A DNA stretch of 64,000 nt from Branchiostoma floridae (GCF_000003815.2 NC_049984.1:25677330-25741329), one strand, 5' to 3'; positions 22,660 to 33,010 are shown, numbered from the stretch's first letter. Notes: generated by a model not told the origin, from the sequence alone. Numbers and translations are program-made.

Positions 22660-23905
22660 ACAAGGGCAATAAGGCAATAAAACAAATTATTTTGACAAAC
22701 TTCTTGTATTATAGTATCTGACACATATTAAAATGATAGTATGAACACTACAACATTGCTTATGTATTCTGACAACATCAGAGCTACATGTGGAGGGAAA
22801 AAAATCACCCAGGTATCACTGCAGGTGAGTTTATGGCCTTTGATTGTCTCGGCACTGAAATGAAATTTCTGCAGAAAAGGGTGTTCTATTCGACATGCGT
22901 ATACATCTTTCTGTAGCTTTATAACAAACACTACACTCCTTTCCAATACATCAACTGAAAGCTTACAACTTGTACTGTCTTTCTAGTTTTGTAACATAGT
23001 AATAACATATAAATATAAGGCAATTAAGGTATGAAAGGCAATAAAAAGTACATTTTCTAACATTGGTTCACACAACACTCACCAGCACCACCACATCTGC
23101 CTCAATGTGGACTACAAAGCTCCTGACTAGTGTTGACAATGTCAGATAATACACATGAAGAGAAAAATGCATGCAGGTATCATAACAGGTAAGTTTATGG
23201 CTGTGGACTACCCTTGGTGCTGAACTGGCTAGTCAGCAAAATCCACAAACTTATATAAGAGAACATTCTTCATTTTGTGATCATACAATAAAGGAAATAC
23301 CAACTTTCTGTACATGACTGGATAGCTTATGGTCTGTACTCTCATGATTCATCAATATAGAGTTGTTATCATCTATACTAAAGGTAATAAAGTCATAAAA
23401 AGCAATAAAAAATAGATTAGTCCACAATATGTCACAATCATCTCTACAGCACCAGTAAAAAAACTTTTGACATCAGTACAAAGTTATTGAGGAGTCCTGG
23501 GGACATGACAACGATACATGGGAGGTAAGAAAATAAACAGGTATTGCTACAGGTAAGATAATGATTGGACATTGTCCTTGTGCTGAATGGAGTATAATCA
23601 CTATTCTTGTAGTATTGAATAAACTTGGTTCTGGCAATGTCTGGCAAGTGGAATATAAGCTTGCTGTACATCAAATTAAAGCCTACAGTCACTATATTGC
23701 TTGAGAGTCTATGTTAAGTTGTTTCCACCTATTCTATTGATCATAAGTCATAAAAAGCAATAAAAGGTAGATTTTGTCCATAATCCTGCATACCTGCATA
23801 CTAAGCTCTACAGTACCAGTAAGATAACTTGTCACAACCGTACAAAGTTCCTGAGGAGTCCTGAGGACATGACAACGATACAAACGAGGTAAGAAAATAG
23901 ATTCC
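22660..23905. repeat. Tandem repeat, about 360-bp unit, 4 copies
   Basis: Four diverged copies begin with AAGGCAATAAAA-type sequence at about 22670, 23030, 23395 and 23750. Each continues to a TGACAA...ACATG..GAGG.AA...A.CAGGTAT...CAGGTAAG stretch. Similarity is stronger between copies 3 and 4 (GAGGAGTCCT.GGACATGACA) than with 1 and 2. No coding frame is conserved. Confidence 0.7.
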
Positions 23906-24125
23906 CACTTCTTGAGGGGCCTACGTCATCACTCCGACTTGTCACTCCAGCGCCCGGCCTCGCACAACTGCCCCCCTCCCCCGACTGCATCCCCGACACG
24001 GTTCCTGGCCTCCTCGGTCTTGTACACGGCCTTTCTCCCGACCACAGCCATGTCGGCCACGGTCAGTCAGTTCCATCCGCCCCACGACTTGCTGTAGCAC
24101 TATAGGAGCGCTCCGGAGCCCCATG
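23906..24125 (-). CDS. GC-rich terminal exon candidate, unknown
   Basis: GC-rich patch in AT-rich surroundings. A minus frame gives ADMAVVGRKAVYKTEEARNR, VGDAVGGGGQLCEAGRWSDK and a stop near 23934. A plus frame (23912-24097) and a second minus frame are open as well, so the strand is not decided. I favour minus because of the alternation of charged and small residues. No family recognised. Confidence 0.25.
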
Positions 24126-24299
24126 CATTCTGTAGGACGCCAAACTTGATCATGTCGTCGTCTCAGCTACTCCACTACTTTCCTTGGATTCTCTGCCCAA
24201 ATCAGGTAAAATGGGATCGGAATCCTTCCATAAAGTATTCGGTGTGAATCTCCGATACCATAAATTGCGGCATTTTTGCGTTAAATACTAAAATTTTCC

Positions 24300-24610
24300 A
24301 CCGAAAACAGTCAAAACAGCAAGACAAAGCACTTCCGCGTCTAGCAGACGAAAATAGACGCTCATGAATATTAATTAGCCTCGCAAGGGCCTCTGGGATG
24401 ACGTACTTCCGGTTACGTCACAGGACGTTGACCCCTGACCCCTGACCTATTTGCAGACGACACTATTTCACATCCAGGAAGTACCTCGTGCTCGGGGCAT
24501 TTACGTATTCTGGCCATACCCTCAACCGCACAAATGTGAGGCGCCGCACTGAGAGCATACATACGCAACCGCACATATGTGACGCGCCGCAGGACTAGGG
24601 TTAAGGAAAC
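24300..24610. promoter_or_regulatory. Promoter-like patch with DR1 triplet, ETS and CRE motifs
   Basis: At 24429-24448 the minus strand reads AGGTCA, G, GGGTCA, G, GGGTCA: three nuclear-receptor half-sites spaced by one base (DR1 type). Just upstream (about 24397-24420) TGACGTACTTCCGG and TTACGTCA combine an ETS site (CCGGAAGT on minus) with CRE-like TGACGT. Below it, about 24536-24590, AACCGCACA(A/T)ATGTGA is repeated. No transcript start is visible, but the GC-rich exon at 23.9 kb (minus) would lie downstream. Confidence 0.4.
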
Positions 24611-24639
24611 AATCATACGCTCTTTCTGCTTGGTGAAGG

Positions 24640-24945
24640 AATACTACTGAGCATGCTGCTCCACCACAGTATTGACATCTGTAGTCATGTCAGCTTTGTG
24701 ATAGTGGTCTGTCTCCCACTTTACACCCCAATCTGTGTCAGCTCTTTCAAGCTGTCTTCATCCTGCCAATGCAATTTGCCACTCAAGCATCAGTTTACTC
24801 TTTCAAGTTTGGACTAAGGTATTTTAGAAAGGAATTCATATGTTCCAGAGTTCGATCCATGGGAATTTTCTTCCCTATAATGTCTCTGTTGTTCACTACT
24901 CTGCTCCACACCAAACTGTGGGTCAGCCTAGGAGGCAATAAGGCA
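24640..24945 (-). pseudogene. DUF6589-like transposon protein, C-terminal relic
   Basis: Minus frame reads LTHSLVWSRVVNN, then GKKIPMDRTLEHMNSFLK, then SPNLKE and, past a stop, VANCIGRMKTA. The pattern W.R..N..G..IP.D...EH.N...K matches the C-terminal conserved part of DUF6589-type proteins, which are abundant transposon-borne proteins in lancelet and cnidarian genomes. At least two in-frame stops (TAA after NLKE, TGA after TDA) show it is dead. The rest of the gene is not found nearby. Confidence 0.5.
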
Positions 24946-25496
24946 TAAATTCTAGGGAAGAACAGCATATGCATATGTGCATATTTGGTGTGACCAAAGG
25001 CTTTGTAGTACTAAAGAGCCATCCCGAAAGACCTGGATAGCATCTCCCCAACACCCTACTTGGTGGCATCATCCATGTTTCTTATGAGGAGACCAAGGGT
25101 GGCTTTAGCAATGTGGTAATTGTAAACATGGTGTAATGCACTAGAGGCAGTGGCATTAGTGCTTTCATCCTTCTCCCCACAAGACCATGTTTGCTTTCTT
25201 CATCGGATTTTCGGGACCCTGGCCTTTTGTAAACCTTTGTGCAGCCAAGATTTACGATAATTGGTTTAGGTGTCATATTCTGCTGTATGTCACAGACCGC
25301 AGTTGTCTCCTCAGCAAAGATTACGTTGGCTATCTATGCTGCCCTGCAGTCCAACCAGTCTCGATGTGTTGGCTGGTATCCATGATGAATGGAGGCGGGA
25401 AGTCTTGCTGAGCTGAAGATAAAGTACATAGAAAATGCATCAAATACTACAATTAAATGTTACTGAACACGTCTTACAATTGTAGGAATTGAAATT
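24946..25496. other. No supported gene
   Basis: A 64-codon minus frame at 25082-25276 (KVYKRPGSRKSDEES...) may belong to the decayed element at 24.64-24.95 kb, but the similarity is too weak to state. Confidence 0.3.
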
Positions 25497-26195
25497 GTAG
25501 TTGATTTGATTGATTTGATTTTTGATTTTATTTATTTTGCACAATCTTTAAAAAAGTTAACATAAAACAAATTAAAGGATGAAAGTACATGCAGAGGGGG
25601 AGAAAAAAAGCCTCGTGGCTTGTACAAAGTCTTCCTCCAAAGTAACAAGATTGAATAGACGTGTAAAAATTATACATTAGATAATAATGTAACCAAAAGA
25701 ATTATATCAATTAACAAAATGGAAATAAATCATAATAGTTCAATAATTGATAACTAATGCAATATCATAACGGCGAAATGAATGAAATGATGTAATAAGA
25801 ATATAACATTGTAAGAAATGTAACAACTAACAATGAATGGGAGATTAATTAAATGTTTGATTATCTAATAATGACTTTTTAACAGGTTTTTGAAGATGGG
25901 TGGTGAATGACAAAGATGTAAGGTTTCACTTAAACTATTCCAGATTTGCGGACACTTGAACAACATGGAAAACTTTCTTTGTTGTGTTTTTACTTGTATC
26001 TGTTTTAAATGGTTAGACTGTCTAGTATTGTAATGATGGTGGTCTGAATTGTGATGGAAAAGGTTCTGGAATTGCTTTGGTATACAAGAACTATTAATTG
26101 TTTTGTGAACAAAAAGGCAACTTTGCAGTTTGTTTATATCATATATAGTTAATACTTTTAAATTACGATACAAAGATGCAGAAGGGAATGTATAC
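25497..26195 (-). mobile_element. CR1/L2-like non-LTR retrotransposon, 5'-truncated 3' end
   Basis: Minus codons from about 26190 to 25865 give the conserved region after the reverse transcriptase: LTIYDINKLQSCLFVHK, HHYNTRQSNHL, IWNSLSETLH and FKNLLK, then a stop. This is the YNTR...WNSLP...FK...K tail of CR1/L2/Rex1-type proteins. About 370 bases of AT-rich 3' sequence follow and end in short repeats (AAATCAATC on minus) typical of such tails. The 5' break at about 26195 is abrupt, as in truncated reverse transcription. Confidence 0.75.
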
Positions 26196-26940
26196 GACCT
26201 GCACACAACCACCCTCACCGCCTCTTCCCTGCACATGGCCACTCTCGCCTCCTCTTGCCTGTGTTAAAGGAATGAGCGCCTCCTCTTGCCTGTGTTAAAG
26301 GAATGAGCGTACCCCAGAAAAATCGTCCCCCTTTCATGGTGGGCGTGGCCTAAACCAGGATTCTGTGAACAATGTACAAAAGATATATATAAATATAGAC
26401 TTGACTAGCAAAGTTCATAGACCACACACATGATCACAACTTACTTCAAGGCAAATCACACAGGTACGTAAGATACTGAACAATCGTTCATTCGTGTATT
26501 TGATATCTAACTGTGCTTGGAATGAGTATCAGAACCTTAGCCAACCTAAGGACAACATATGGACATTCTAGACTATTATACATATTCATTTCCAAGTAAA
26601 GACAGCATCTACTCAGTTCTGTATAGATACAAGACAACAACCGTTGAAATACAGGTAATCTTCAATGCATAGACTGAGTGCTGTGCAGCATTACATCAAA
26701 TACAGTGGATTATTCCTCCTTCACTGTCAATTCCTAAATTGTTTCAGCAGTTTTTGGTAACATGCACACAACAAATTTGTCTACCATGTAATAAAGGATG
26801 TACCACCAAGTATGAAGTAATCGCACTTAGGTTTGCTCACGTCCAACAGGGCTGGCAAGTAACAAACATGTATTTGTTTTCAGTCATTTTAGAAAGATTT
26901 GTACAGTCAATGTATGTGATAAGATAAACTCTTGATGTTC
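26196..26940. other. Intergenic, with a 30-bp direct duplication
   Basis: CCTCCTCTTGCCTGTGTTAA plus AGGAATGAGCG occurs twice in a row near 26247-26310. Nothing else recognised. Confidence 0.5.
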
Positions 26941-26941
26941 A

Positions 26942-27770
26942 CCTATTGAACGGCTTGACCGTGCAGATATTTTCTACCGCAGGTGCCACGGTTGAAGGTC
27001 GCTCCCTATTTTCTTCTACACCGTCATCTTCCATATCTTCACTCGTGTCATCTATAATAATGACGCTGTCGTGGTCACTGTCATGATCGTTAATGATATT
27101 CTGATGCTCTTCCGGAGTAGGGGGCAAATGCATGAGGTTGGTGGAAGCCAGGTTGTCGGTAGTCAGGGAATCTTGAGGGCTAGATGGCGGGATTACAGTG
27201 ACGCTGTCATTGCCCCCCACGTCATCGCCATCGTCGTCCCAAAAGTTGGCGTCACTAGCCTGGTCGCTGTCGTGGCTGTAGGGGGCAGAAGCCTCTAAAG
27301 CCAGAAATTCTGGCCACACGGAATTGATGGCGGGAGTTCAGATCCGCTCTCAATGCCCCCCACCTGGCCTTCACTGCCCCCCACCTGGTCATCGCCATCG
27401 ACCTCTTCGGTGTCTTGGGGACCACTCTGGTCCTGACTTTCAAGCCCACTCTCCAAGTCTTCGTCGCCCTCATATTGGCTTTCTTGGGGGCTCTCTTGGG
27501 GCTGTCATCGTCGCTCATTTCACTGGCGCTCATTTCACTGTTGCTCATTTCACTGGCGCTCGTTAGAAAAGCGACGGTAGAATCAATTGCAGTACTGAGC
27601 TGCGGATCAGTCATCTCTTCCCTATCGGAGAAGTCTACGGTTTCTACTCCCATGCCTGACAGTGTGTTACAAAATGTCTCCCTGTCAAGCTGGGAGCAGG
27701 AAGGCAGGTTGAATGTTGGTGGCGGTGCAGTTGCTGTCTGATATCCAGTTATTAAAAGATTCTGATACCC
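26942..27770 (-). pseudogene. Acidic Ser-rich protein gene with frame breaks
   Basis: A minus exon opens after acceptor CATTATTCAG at 27771: GYQNLLITGYQTATAPPPTF, then NLPSCSQLDRETFCNTLSGM, continuing into a Ser/Met/Asp-rich stretch (SNSEMSASEMSDDDSP). From about 27500 the acidic character passes to a second frame (PQESPQESQYEGDEDLESGL) and from about 27310 to a third (WPEFLALEAS, then DSDHDSVIIIDDTSEDMEDD), ending at a stop at 26942. A single protein with two frameshifts, or introns I could not place, would explain this. No domain recognised. Confidence 0.4.
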
Positions 27771-27901
27771 CTGAATAATGAATGAATGAATGAAAGACCT
27801 TTATGGTACATTCATGCCTCGACGGGCTAGGTACAGGTCACTGATAACAGACATGACTGATAACAGACATAACAAACATATGCAAAAACAACAAGATACA
27901 A

Positions 27902-28120
27902 TTAACTAGCTGAAGGTACTAAGCTAACAGGATGGTCGACAATATCATAGTCAATAAGTGGGGCCTGGCCTATCGCCCGCTGCGCAGCTTCCCTGAACAA
28001 CTCCTCTCTTGTATACTCGCCATTTTCAGATAACTCTCGTTCTGTATTTATGAGTATGGTCAACAATATGTCTGTAAACTGCCTTAGGACACATTGTCCT
28101 GATGGTCGCTTGCGTCTTGG
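27902..28120 (-). CDS. Terminal exon, unknown protein
   Basis: After a strong acceptor (TTTTTCCTACAG) at 28121 a phase-0 frame of 72 codons runs to TAA at 27902-27904: PRRKRPSGQC, then LRQFTDILLTILINTERELS, then EELFREAAQRAIGQAPLIDY. It starts basic, then forms amphipathic helices. No family recognised. Its upstream exon is unknown. It ends 130 bp before the acceptor of the acidic gene on the same strand, so the two could also be alternative ends of one transcription unit. Confidence 0.5.
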   Translation of the reverse strand, partial: PRRKRPSGQCVLRQFTDILLTILINTERELSENGEYTREELFREAAQRAIGQAPLIDYDIVDHPVSLVPSAS

Positions 28121-28717
28121 CTGTAGGAAAAAGAGAACAACAGCACTTATTAATATAGGGGATTTGTATATCAGAATACAGCAGGGAATTACGTCAGATA
28201 CAGGAATGATCTGTGTTTATGGCTGTTTATAGTAGATAATGGAAAACAGAGGAAATAAGAGTCGGGTGGCGAGAGGGTAACCAGGCCGGACGTAAACCGC
28301 CGATCTTATGCTGCTTTCGGGGTAGGGAGGGGGTTGTTGTACCGGTACAACCATGCTTACCGTGGCTGAAAATGCAAAATTAATATTAAACCTGAGAAAT
28401 AATCCTTTTTCCGACCTCATTTTCACTCTAGTTTTGTGTGCGTATGATGTGTGCTAGGGCATTTTATTTATATTCCGTCATAGCACTGTTGTAATTGCAC
28501 GTGAATCTTGCGTAGTTTTAATTTAAAAACTGGTAAATACAAATAAGGTAACGTTAGACTCACACCAGAAAACGGAAAGACTGTCCAATCAAAACATGTA
28601 ACGGTTATGTCTTTGAAATCGTGCCTTTGTTTGTCATGACGTTAAGTTAAAGAATGCAATCAACACATGGATTTTCTTGAAGCTCTTTATTAGTCATCAT
28701 CGGGCGTTTAATACGCT
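28121..28717. other. Intergenic, one possible Pro-rich exon
   Basis: A minus frame at about 28385-28217 reads MVVPVQQPPPYPESS and continues as a 45-codon open piece, with TTTTGCATTTTCAG as a possible acceptor at about 28375. It contains a PPPY sequence. No donor joins it cleanly to the next exon, so it stays tentative. Confidence 0.25.
28686..28691 (-). terminator. Poly(A) signal of the HIRAN-like gene
   Basis: AATAAA on the minus strand, 27 bases after the stop codon at 28718. Confidence 0.6.
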
Positions 28718-29638
28718 TTAAAGGATGGTCAGGGCGTCCTTCTCCGGGCCGAGGTCGCTCTCGAACCCAGCCCTCAGCACCTCCACAGCTGTCTCCCTGC
28801 TCGTCACCTGCAGGTGCAGCTTACACGGAACGACTACTCCACCACCTTTGCTTGAACTTCGGGCCAGGGAAGGTAGGACTTCTGAGCTGGCCCGGTAGCG
28901 ACGCTTTTTAAGGGAGAAAAACATAAACAAATAAAGGAAATGAGAAGCAGTGTCCTCACACAGAAGCAATTAAAGCTATATTACAGACACATGTATATTG
29001 AAAAAAAAAAGCACATTGCCCATAACTCATTCATTAACTTAGTATGAACAGTATTTGGTAGTTCAAGAGGATAGCTACAAGTTAAAATACAAGAAATAAA
29101 ACAACACAGACATCATATTTTTTCACACATCCATCTTAATGAGCAAATGGTTACCATGTCAGTCCTGTCAGCTCGCCGTCCTTTGTCATGCGGGCGAGGA
29201 TGGTGGCCAGGCCCGCAGGCACACGTCCGATGATCTGTCCAGCGATGTCTCTGACAGTGACTCCGCGTTTGTCGTCCACGACGGCGTTGTGGTACTGCAC
29301 GGGGATGTCAGTCAGCGGGGGCATGACGACCAGCAAGGCGTCCTTGTCCATGACGTTGTTTGGCTCTTTTGAACAAATTTTCTTAATGCAAGCTGAGTGA
29401 CTTAAAGTGTATTTATACATTTGTTATCAATTGACCATGACGTTGTTGCTAACGACTGATAAAAAAATGAGGTTCATGTATATTTATCCTATATTATTTT
29501 ACTGGCACCCACTCCAAGCGGTAAGCTGCACCCAAAGTGCCATGATTGCTTACCTTTTTGATAGTTCCTGGAGAGAGGGACCTCCTTTGGTCCACTATCT
29601 TTGTCATCGTTTGAGAGTTTATTTGAAGAATCTTGCAT
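28718..29638 (-). CDS. HIRAN-like domain protein, three exons, 153 aa
   Basis: Exons on minus: 29638-29554 (ATG, 28 codons, donor G|GTAAGC), 29392-29155 (acceptor CACTCAG, donor TG|GTAACC) and 28856-28718 (acceptor CCCGAAG, TAA). Phases 1 and 2 agree across both introns and the frame is open. Exon 2 reads KEPNNVMDKDALLV and later GQIIGRVPAGLATIL; exon 3 gives GGVVVPCKLHLQV. The order EPxNxxDxxA ... G..IG.VP ... VPCxL is that of HIRAN-type domains, found in helicase-linked and many uncharacterised metazoan proteins, often in DNA-end recognition. The protein is little more than the domain. A short Ser/Asp-rich tail precedes it. Poly(A) signal at 28686. The first Met is preceded by open codons, so a longer N-terminus is possible. 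Confidence 0.6.
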
Positions 29639-30228
29639 CCTGTCTATGGACAGTAAAAGAGCAAAATTGTTTTACCTTAGCATACTATGTACATAGTTGT
29701 GAATGAAATCATTTTGTACAATGCAATGATGACAGTAATTGCCATGGTTAAAAAGTACAGGTATCATCATCATCATAATTCATCCCGTTTTACACCGGTA
29801 TAAATACTGACCTCTTCCATTAGTATTAGTTGAAAAATCCTAAAACTTTAATCATAGCACATATTTGATCAGAATACAGATGATAATTACATAGACCAAT
29901 CCTCTCATGCAATATATCAAATGTATAAGATCCATGTTCTATTTCTAACACCTTTGGCTAAAACAGCACTAGTAGGACAGAAATTACACTTAAAGAAGGG
30001 TACTTTGTATTTTGCTTGTGACAAAATCAAATTTGATAAGACTTGTGATAAAAAAAATTGCTATGGAGATTGCTCTATAATGCACATGGACCTGTAGAAT
30101 AATATCTCATTTGGCTGTGAATACTGTTGTAATCTCTTTACTATCTTATAACTAAAAGTTCACAATAAATCACCATATTTTTGACTGATAGACTTTAATT
30201 TATGATTATTATTGCATTTATCATACCT
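29639..30228. other. No supported feature
   Basis: AT-rich, between the HIRAN-like gene and the acidic-repeat gene. Nothing seen except a CAT microsatellite at about 29765. Confidence 0.4.
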
Positions 30229-31070
30229 CTGACTTTGCCTCTTCTACCACAGTGTGTAACAGAGCATCAACTATCTGCAATATGGAGACATAAGTTAGTT
30301 AGTTTATCAAGAGTGCACTGCCTTGATAATTCGGAAACATAATGCTGGAAGCAATGTTTGAATCAACACACCTATATTAGTCTGTGTCATATCATTTCAA
30401 GCTGCATACTAGGAGAGCCTGTAATACTTGGAAGAGGAGAACCATGTCCTGTTATAATGTTAGTGTTACACCACTCTTACGACTTAAAGATTAACACCAG
30501 TGGTCTGCAATATAGAAAGCAAATGACAATCCTTACCGAGTCAAGTAGCCATCCACATGGCCTCACAAGGGGCAACAGGTCCAAGACCCGCAGTAAGAAG
30601 CGTCCCACCTCTCCCATGAAAAGGCCATTACACGTTTCTTCTCCCCTGCGATCAGCTTTTAGCAAAGTCTCGAACATTGCTGCCATCTCTTCCTCATCCA
30701 CACCCATCTCATCCGCATCCCTCTCTGCAGACTTCTTCCCGTCCTTGCGTTTAGTGATCTCCTCATCCACACCCATCTCATCCGCATCCTTCTATACAGA
30801 CTTCTTCCTGTCCTTGCGTTCAGTGATCTCCTCATCCACACCCATCTCATCCGCATCCTTCTATACAGACTTCTTCCTGTCCTTGCGTTCAGTGATCTCC
30901 TCATCCACACCCATCTCCTCCTCATCCACATCCTTCTCTACAGACTTCTTCCCGGTCTTGCGTTCAGTGATCTCCTCATCCACACCCATCTCCTCCTCAT
31001 CCGCATCCTTCTCTACAGACTTCTTCCCAACCTTGGACTTCTCTGCAGACTTCTGCTCAAGTCATCTGCA
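30229..31070 (-). pseudogene. Gene with acidic 69-bp coding repeats, broken
   Basis: A minus frame from about 31065 holds five tandem 69-bp (23-codon) repeats with core MGVDEEITERK and GKKSVEKD. It continues into a unique part (AAMFETLLKADRRGEETCNG, then VGRFLLRVLDLLPLVRPCGW) and a donor TCG|GTAAGG at about 30537. The next exon (acceptor TATTGCAG, 16 codons IVDALLHTVVEEAKSE, donor GAG|GTATGA) lies at about 30276-30229, in phase. Two of the repeats carry TAG in place of GAG (KKSV-stop-KDAD), so the full repeat region cannot be read through. Either the reading starts after the last stop (ATG at the final repeat) or it is a pseudogene. No family recognised; it is upstream of the HIRAN-like gene on the same strand but the phases do not join. 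Confidence 0.45.
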
Positions 31071-31338
31071 ATGACATCTCAGGCGCGGTACAGTTCTACA
31101 GTTGGTTTATTCTGTCATCCACTGCAGCCTCTGTGCATCGTGGAGGTTGTCTCTTGAGGTTCTCTTACTCTTAAGGTTATTCACCCGGCTGATCAATTTT
31201 CCCCAAAGCCCTGTAATATTTTTTCTATTGAGCCGCTTATACCTGTAATATATGTTTTTTACTTCAAGACCACCCTATTCTTACGTATCAATTAGTTATG
31301 AATATGGGAAAATGTTTATTCCAGTCAATTTTTTTGGG

Positions 31339-31358
31339 TGTCTCCGCTGGCGGAGACA
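31339..31358. repeat. Perfect short hairpin
   Basis: TGTCTCCGC-TG-GCGGAGACA: a 9-bp perfect inverted repeat with a 2-base centre, at the left side of the CpG-rich block. Confidence 0.7.
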
Positions 31359-31399
31359 GCCAAGTTAATCCCCTGTATAAATAATGACATCATTCTGCA

Positions 31400-32035
31400 C
31401 ATGCGCACTACTGTCCACAACAAAAAAGATGGCGGACATGTCTGGCCTATTTTTCGTCACGGCGCACAGGCATCAAAATAGCGACAGATACTCTTATTTC
31501 AAGGCTTGTTTGGTTTAGTTAGCCCGATGTTATTGGGTTCATGTATTTGTGTACATAAATAGCCCACTTTGAACGGTGCTGTTGCCTATTTCAGTTGCTT
31601 TTTTTATGGAAACAGTCACCAAAATGCAAGTGCGTAAGCGGCAGCGTAAGACCGTAAATTTTTGGTAGGAAGTTTAGAAACTCTTGCACCGTTAAGAAGA
31701 TTGGCTAGATTTTTGCGCCGCTAAAAAGATTGGCTATATTCCGCTGTCGAATTCCGCGCACGGTCCGGTGGCGGTGGCATTCCGCGCTCGGCCCGTTGGT
31801 CCGTTGCATACCCCCGTGAGCTCGCCGCTAGATCTTCGGCGCTTAGAGTGTTGCCCGCCCGCCCGGTGCACTGGCGCATATCGGAGAATTTTGTACGGTC
31901 TTGTTTCAGTTACGGGCGGTCGTAACTCGAAATGCGGGTTCAAAAGATGAATAGAAAAAAGTTGTTTACAGGCGTAAAAGCAGAACGGGCCCGGTAAACC
32001 TCCGAGCAGTTTAGTTGGCTGGCGGATAGAAAATT
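31400..32035. promoter_or_regulatory. CpG-rich, possibly bidirectional promoter
   Basis: GC- and CpG-rich block between AT-rich flanks. AAAAAAGATGGCGGAC near 31425 matches the YY1-type AAGATGGCGGC element often found near transcription starts. A minus-strand gene (acidic repeats) lies to the left and a plus-strand candidate first exon at 32036 to the right, so a shared promoter is plausible. Open frames at 31734-31950 on both strands are best explained by low stop frequency in GC-rich DNA. Confidence 0.45.
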
Positions 32036-32108
32036 ATGTCCTACACCGACAACGTGACCTACATTTCACCAATCTCCAAGCAGATGTCAGGGGGAGGAGC
32101 ACGTCAAC
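32036..32108 (+). CDS. Candidate first coding exon, unknown
   Basis: ATG directly after the CpG-rich block, 24 codons (MSYTDNVTYISPISKQMSGG...) and donor C|GTAAGC at 32108/32109. The downstream exon was not found. The stretch CCAATCTCCAAGCAGATG resembles the end of the inverted-repeat element at 32814, so part of it might be element-derived. Confidence 0.3.
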
Positions 32109-32813
32109 GTAAGCCTTCTTTCACCGTTTCAATTAGACCGGGTCTTGCACAGACACTTGGATGTCGATATGATGGTACTGAATTATCTATTTGTGAAATG
32201 TTGGGAAACAATTTTTTCCCAATAGAAACGATATGTTGTTATTACTTGAACATTTCTGTCGACTTGACGATTTTACTTTTGTACACAAGACAAGTTTTCT
32301 CTTTACCTGTTTGCATCATTTTACATGAAATCTACTAGCAGTAATAACGGTTGAACTCGGCCAATGTCAGAATAGATTTACTAATGTCATGTTATTTAGG
32401 CTACAGAGACTGAGAAGCACACAGCAGAACATGTCATGTTTAGTTACCTTTATTGTTCTTTTTGCTATTTGATACAAAATATAATGTCTTGTAATAAAAA
32501 TATATACTAGTAGATTGTGCGCACAATGTTTGATTTGATTGTTACATAATACAAGGACCATACATAGAAAGTTTAAAAAAAAACACAGGATGTACATTGA
32601 ATAGGGAAGTAAAACAGGTTAGCCTCTTTTGCAGACTTCTTTTATGAGGGTGGCGATGTAGCGCTAGTTTGCCTGCGAAGGAGATATTACAAACAGGTAG
32701 CTAAAAATGGAAAAAAAAAAGTTTTTGAAGTTCTAAAACTGAAGAAAAAAAAGCTTTGTTTGTTTTGGAATATAGAGGCCATGATAGGATGACAGTGAAC
32801 ATAATGACTGGCC
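32109..32813. other. No supported gene
   Basis: AT-rich sequence, presumably intron or intergenic. Nothing recognised. Confidence 0.4.
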
Positions 32814-33010
32814 GATCAAGCTAATCTCCGAGCAGATCCTACGGTAGCATAAGATTGTATCAAAAGCTGGCAGAGGAGTGGAGTCGGTCTAGGAGTGTGT
32901 TTGCGACTGGAAGCCGCTTGACAGCCTTTGACCCGCTATACTCCCAGGACAGCTTTGATACTATCTTATGGTACCGATAGCGAAGGATCTGCTTGGAGAT
33001 TAGCTTGATC
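32814..33010. mobile_element. Short inverted-repeat element (MITE), 197 bp
   Basis: Ends are inverted over about 55-60 bases: GATCAAGCTAATCTCCGAGC at the left and, read inward from the right, GATCAAGCTAATCTCCAAGC, followed by AGATCCT...GGTA.CATAAGAT.GTATCAAA on both sides. The centre is about 80 bases with no coding capacity. A target duplication is not obvious, so the superfamily is open. Confidence 0.7.

Noticed and set aside
25082-25276. Possible Tc1-like block (YKRPGS...KHG)
   Set aside because: The match is only a few residues and no WPxQSPDLNPIE block follows on the same strand.
26939-27741. Overlapping plus frames (up to 108 codons) in the acidic gene
   Set aside because: Hydrophobic complements of the acidic minus-strand codons, with no splice signals of their own.
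31734-31950. Open frames on both strands in GC-rich DNA
   Set aside because: CpG-rich sequence lowers stop frequency; no domain and both strands are equally open.
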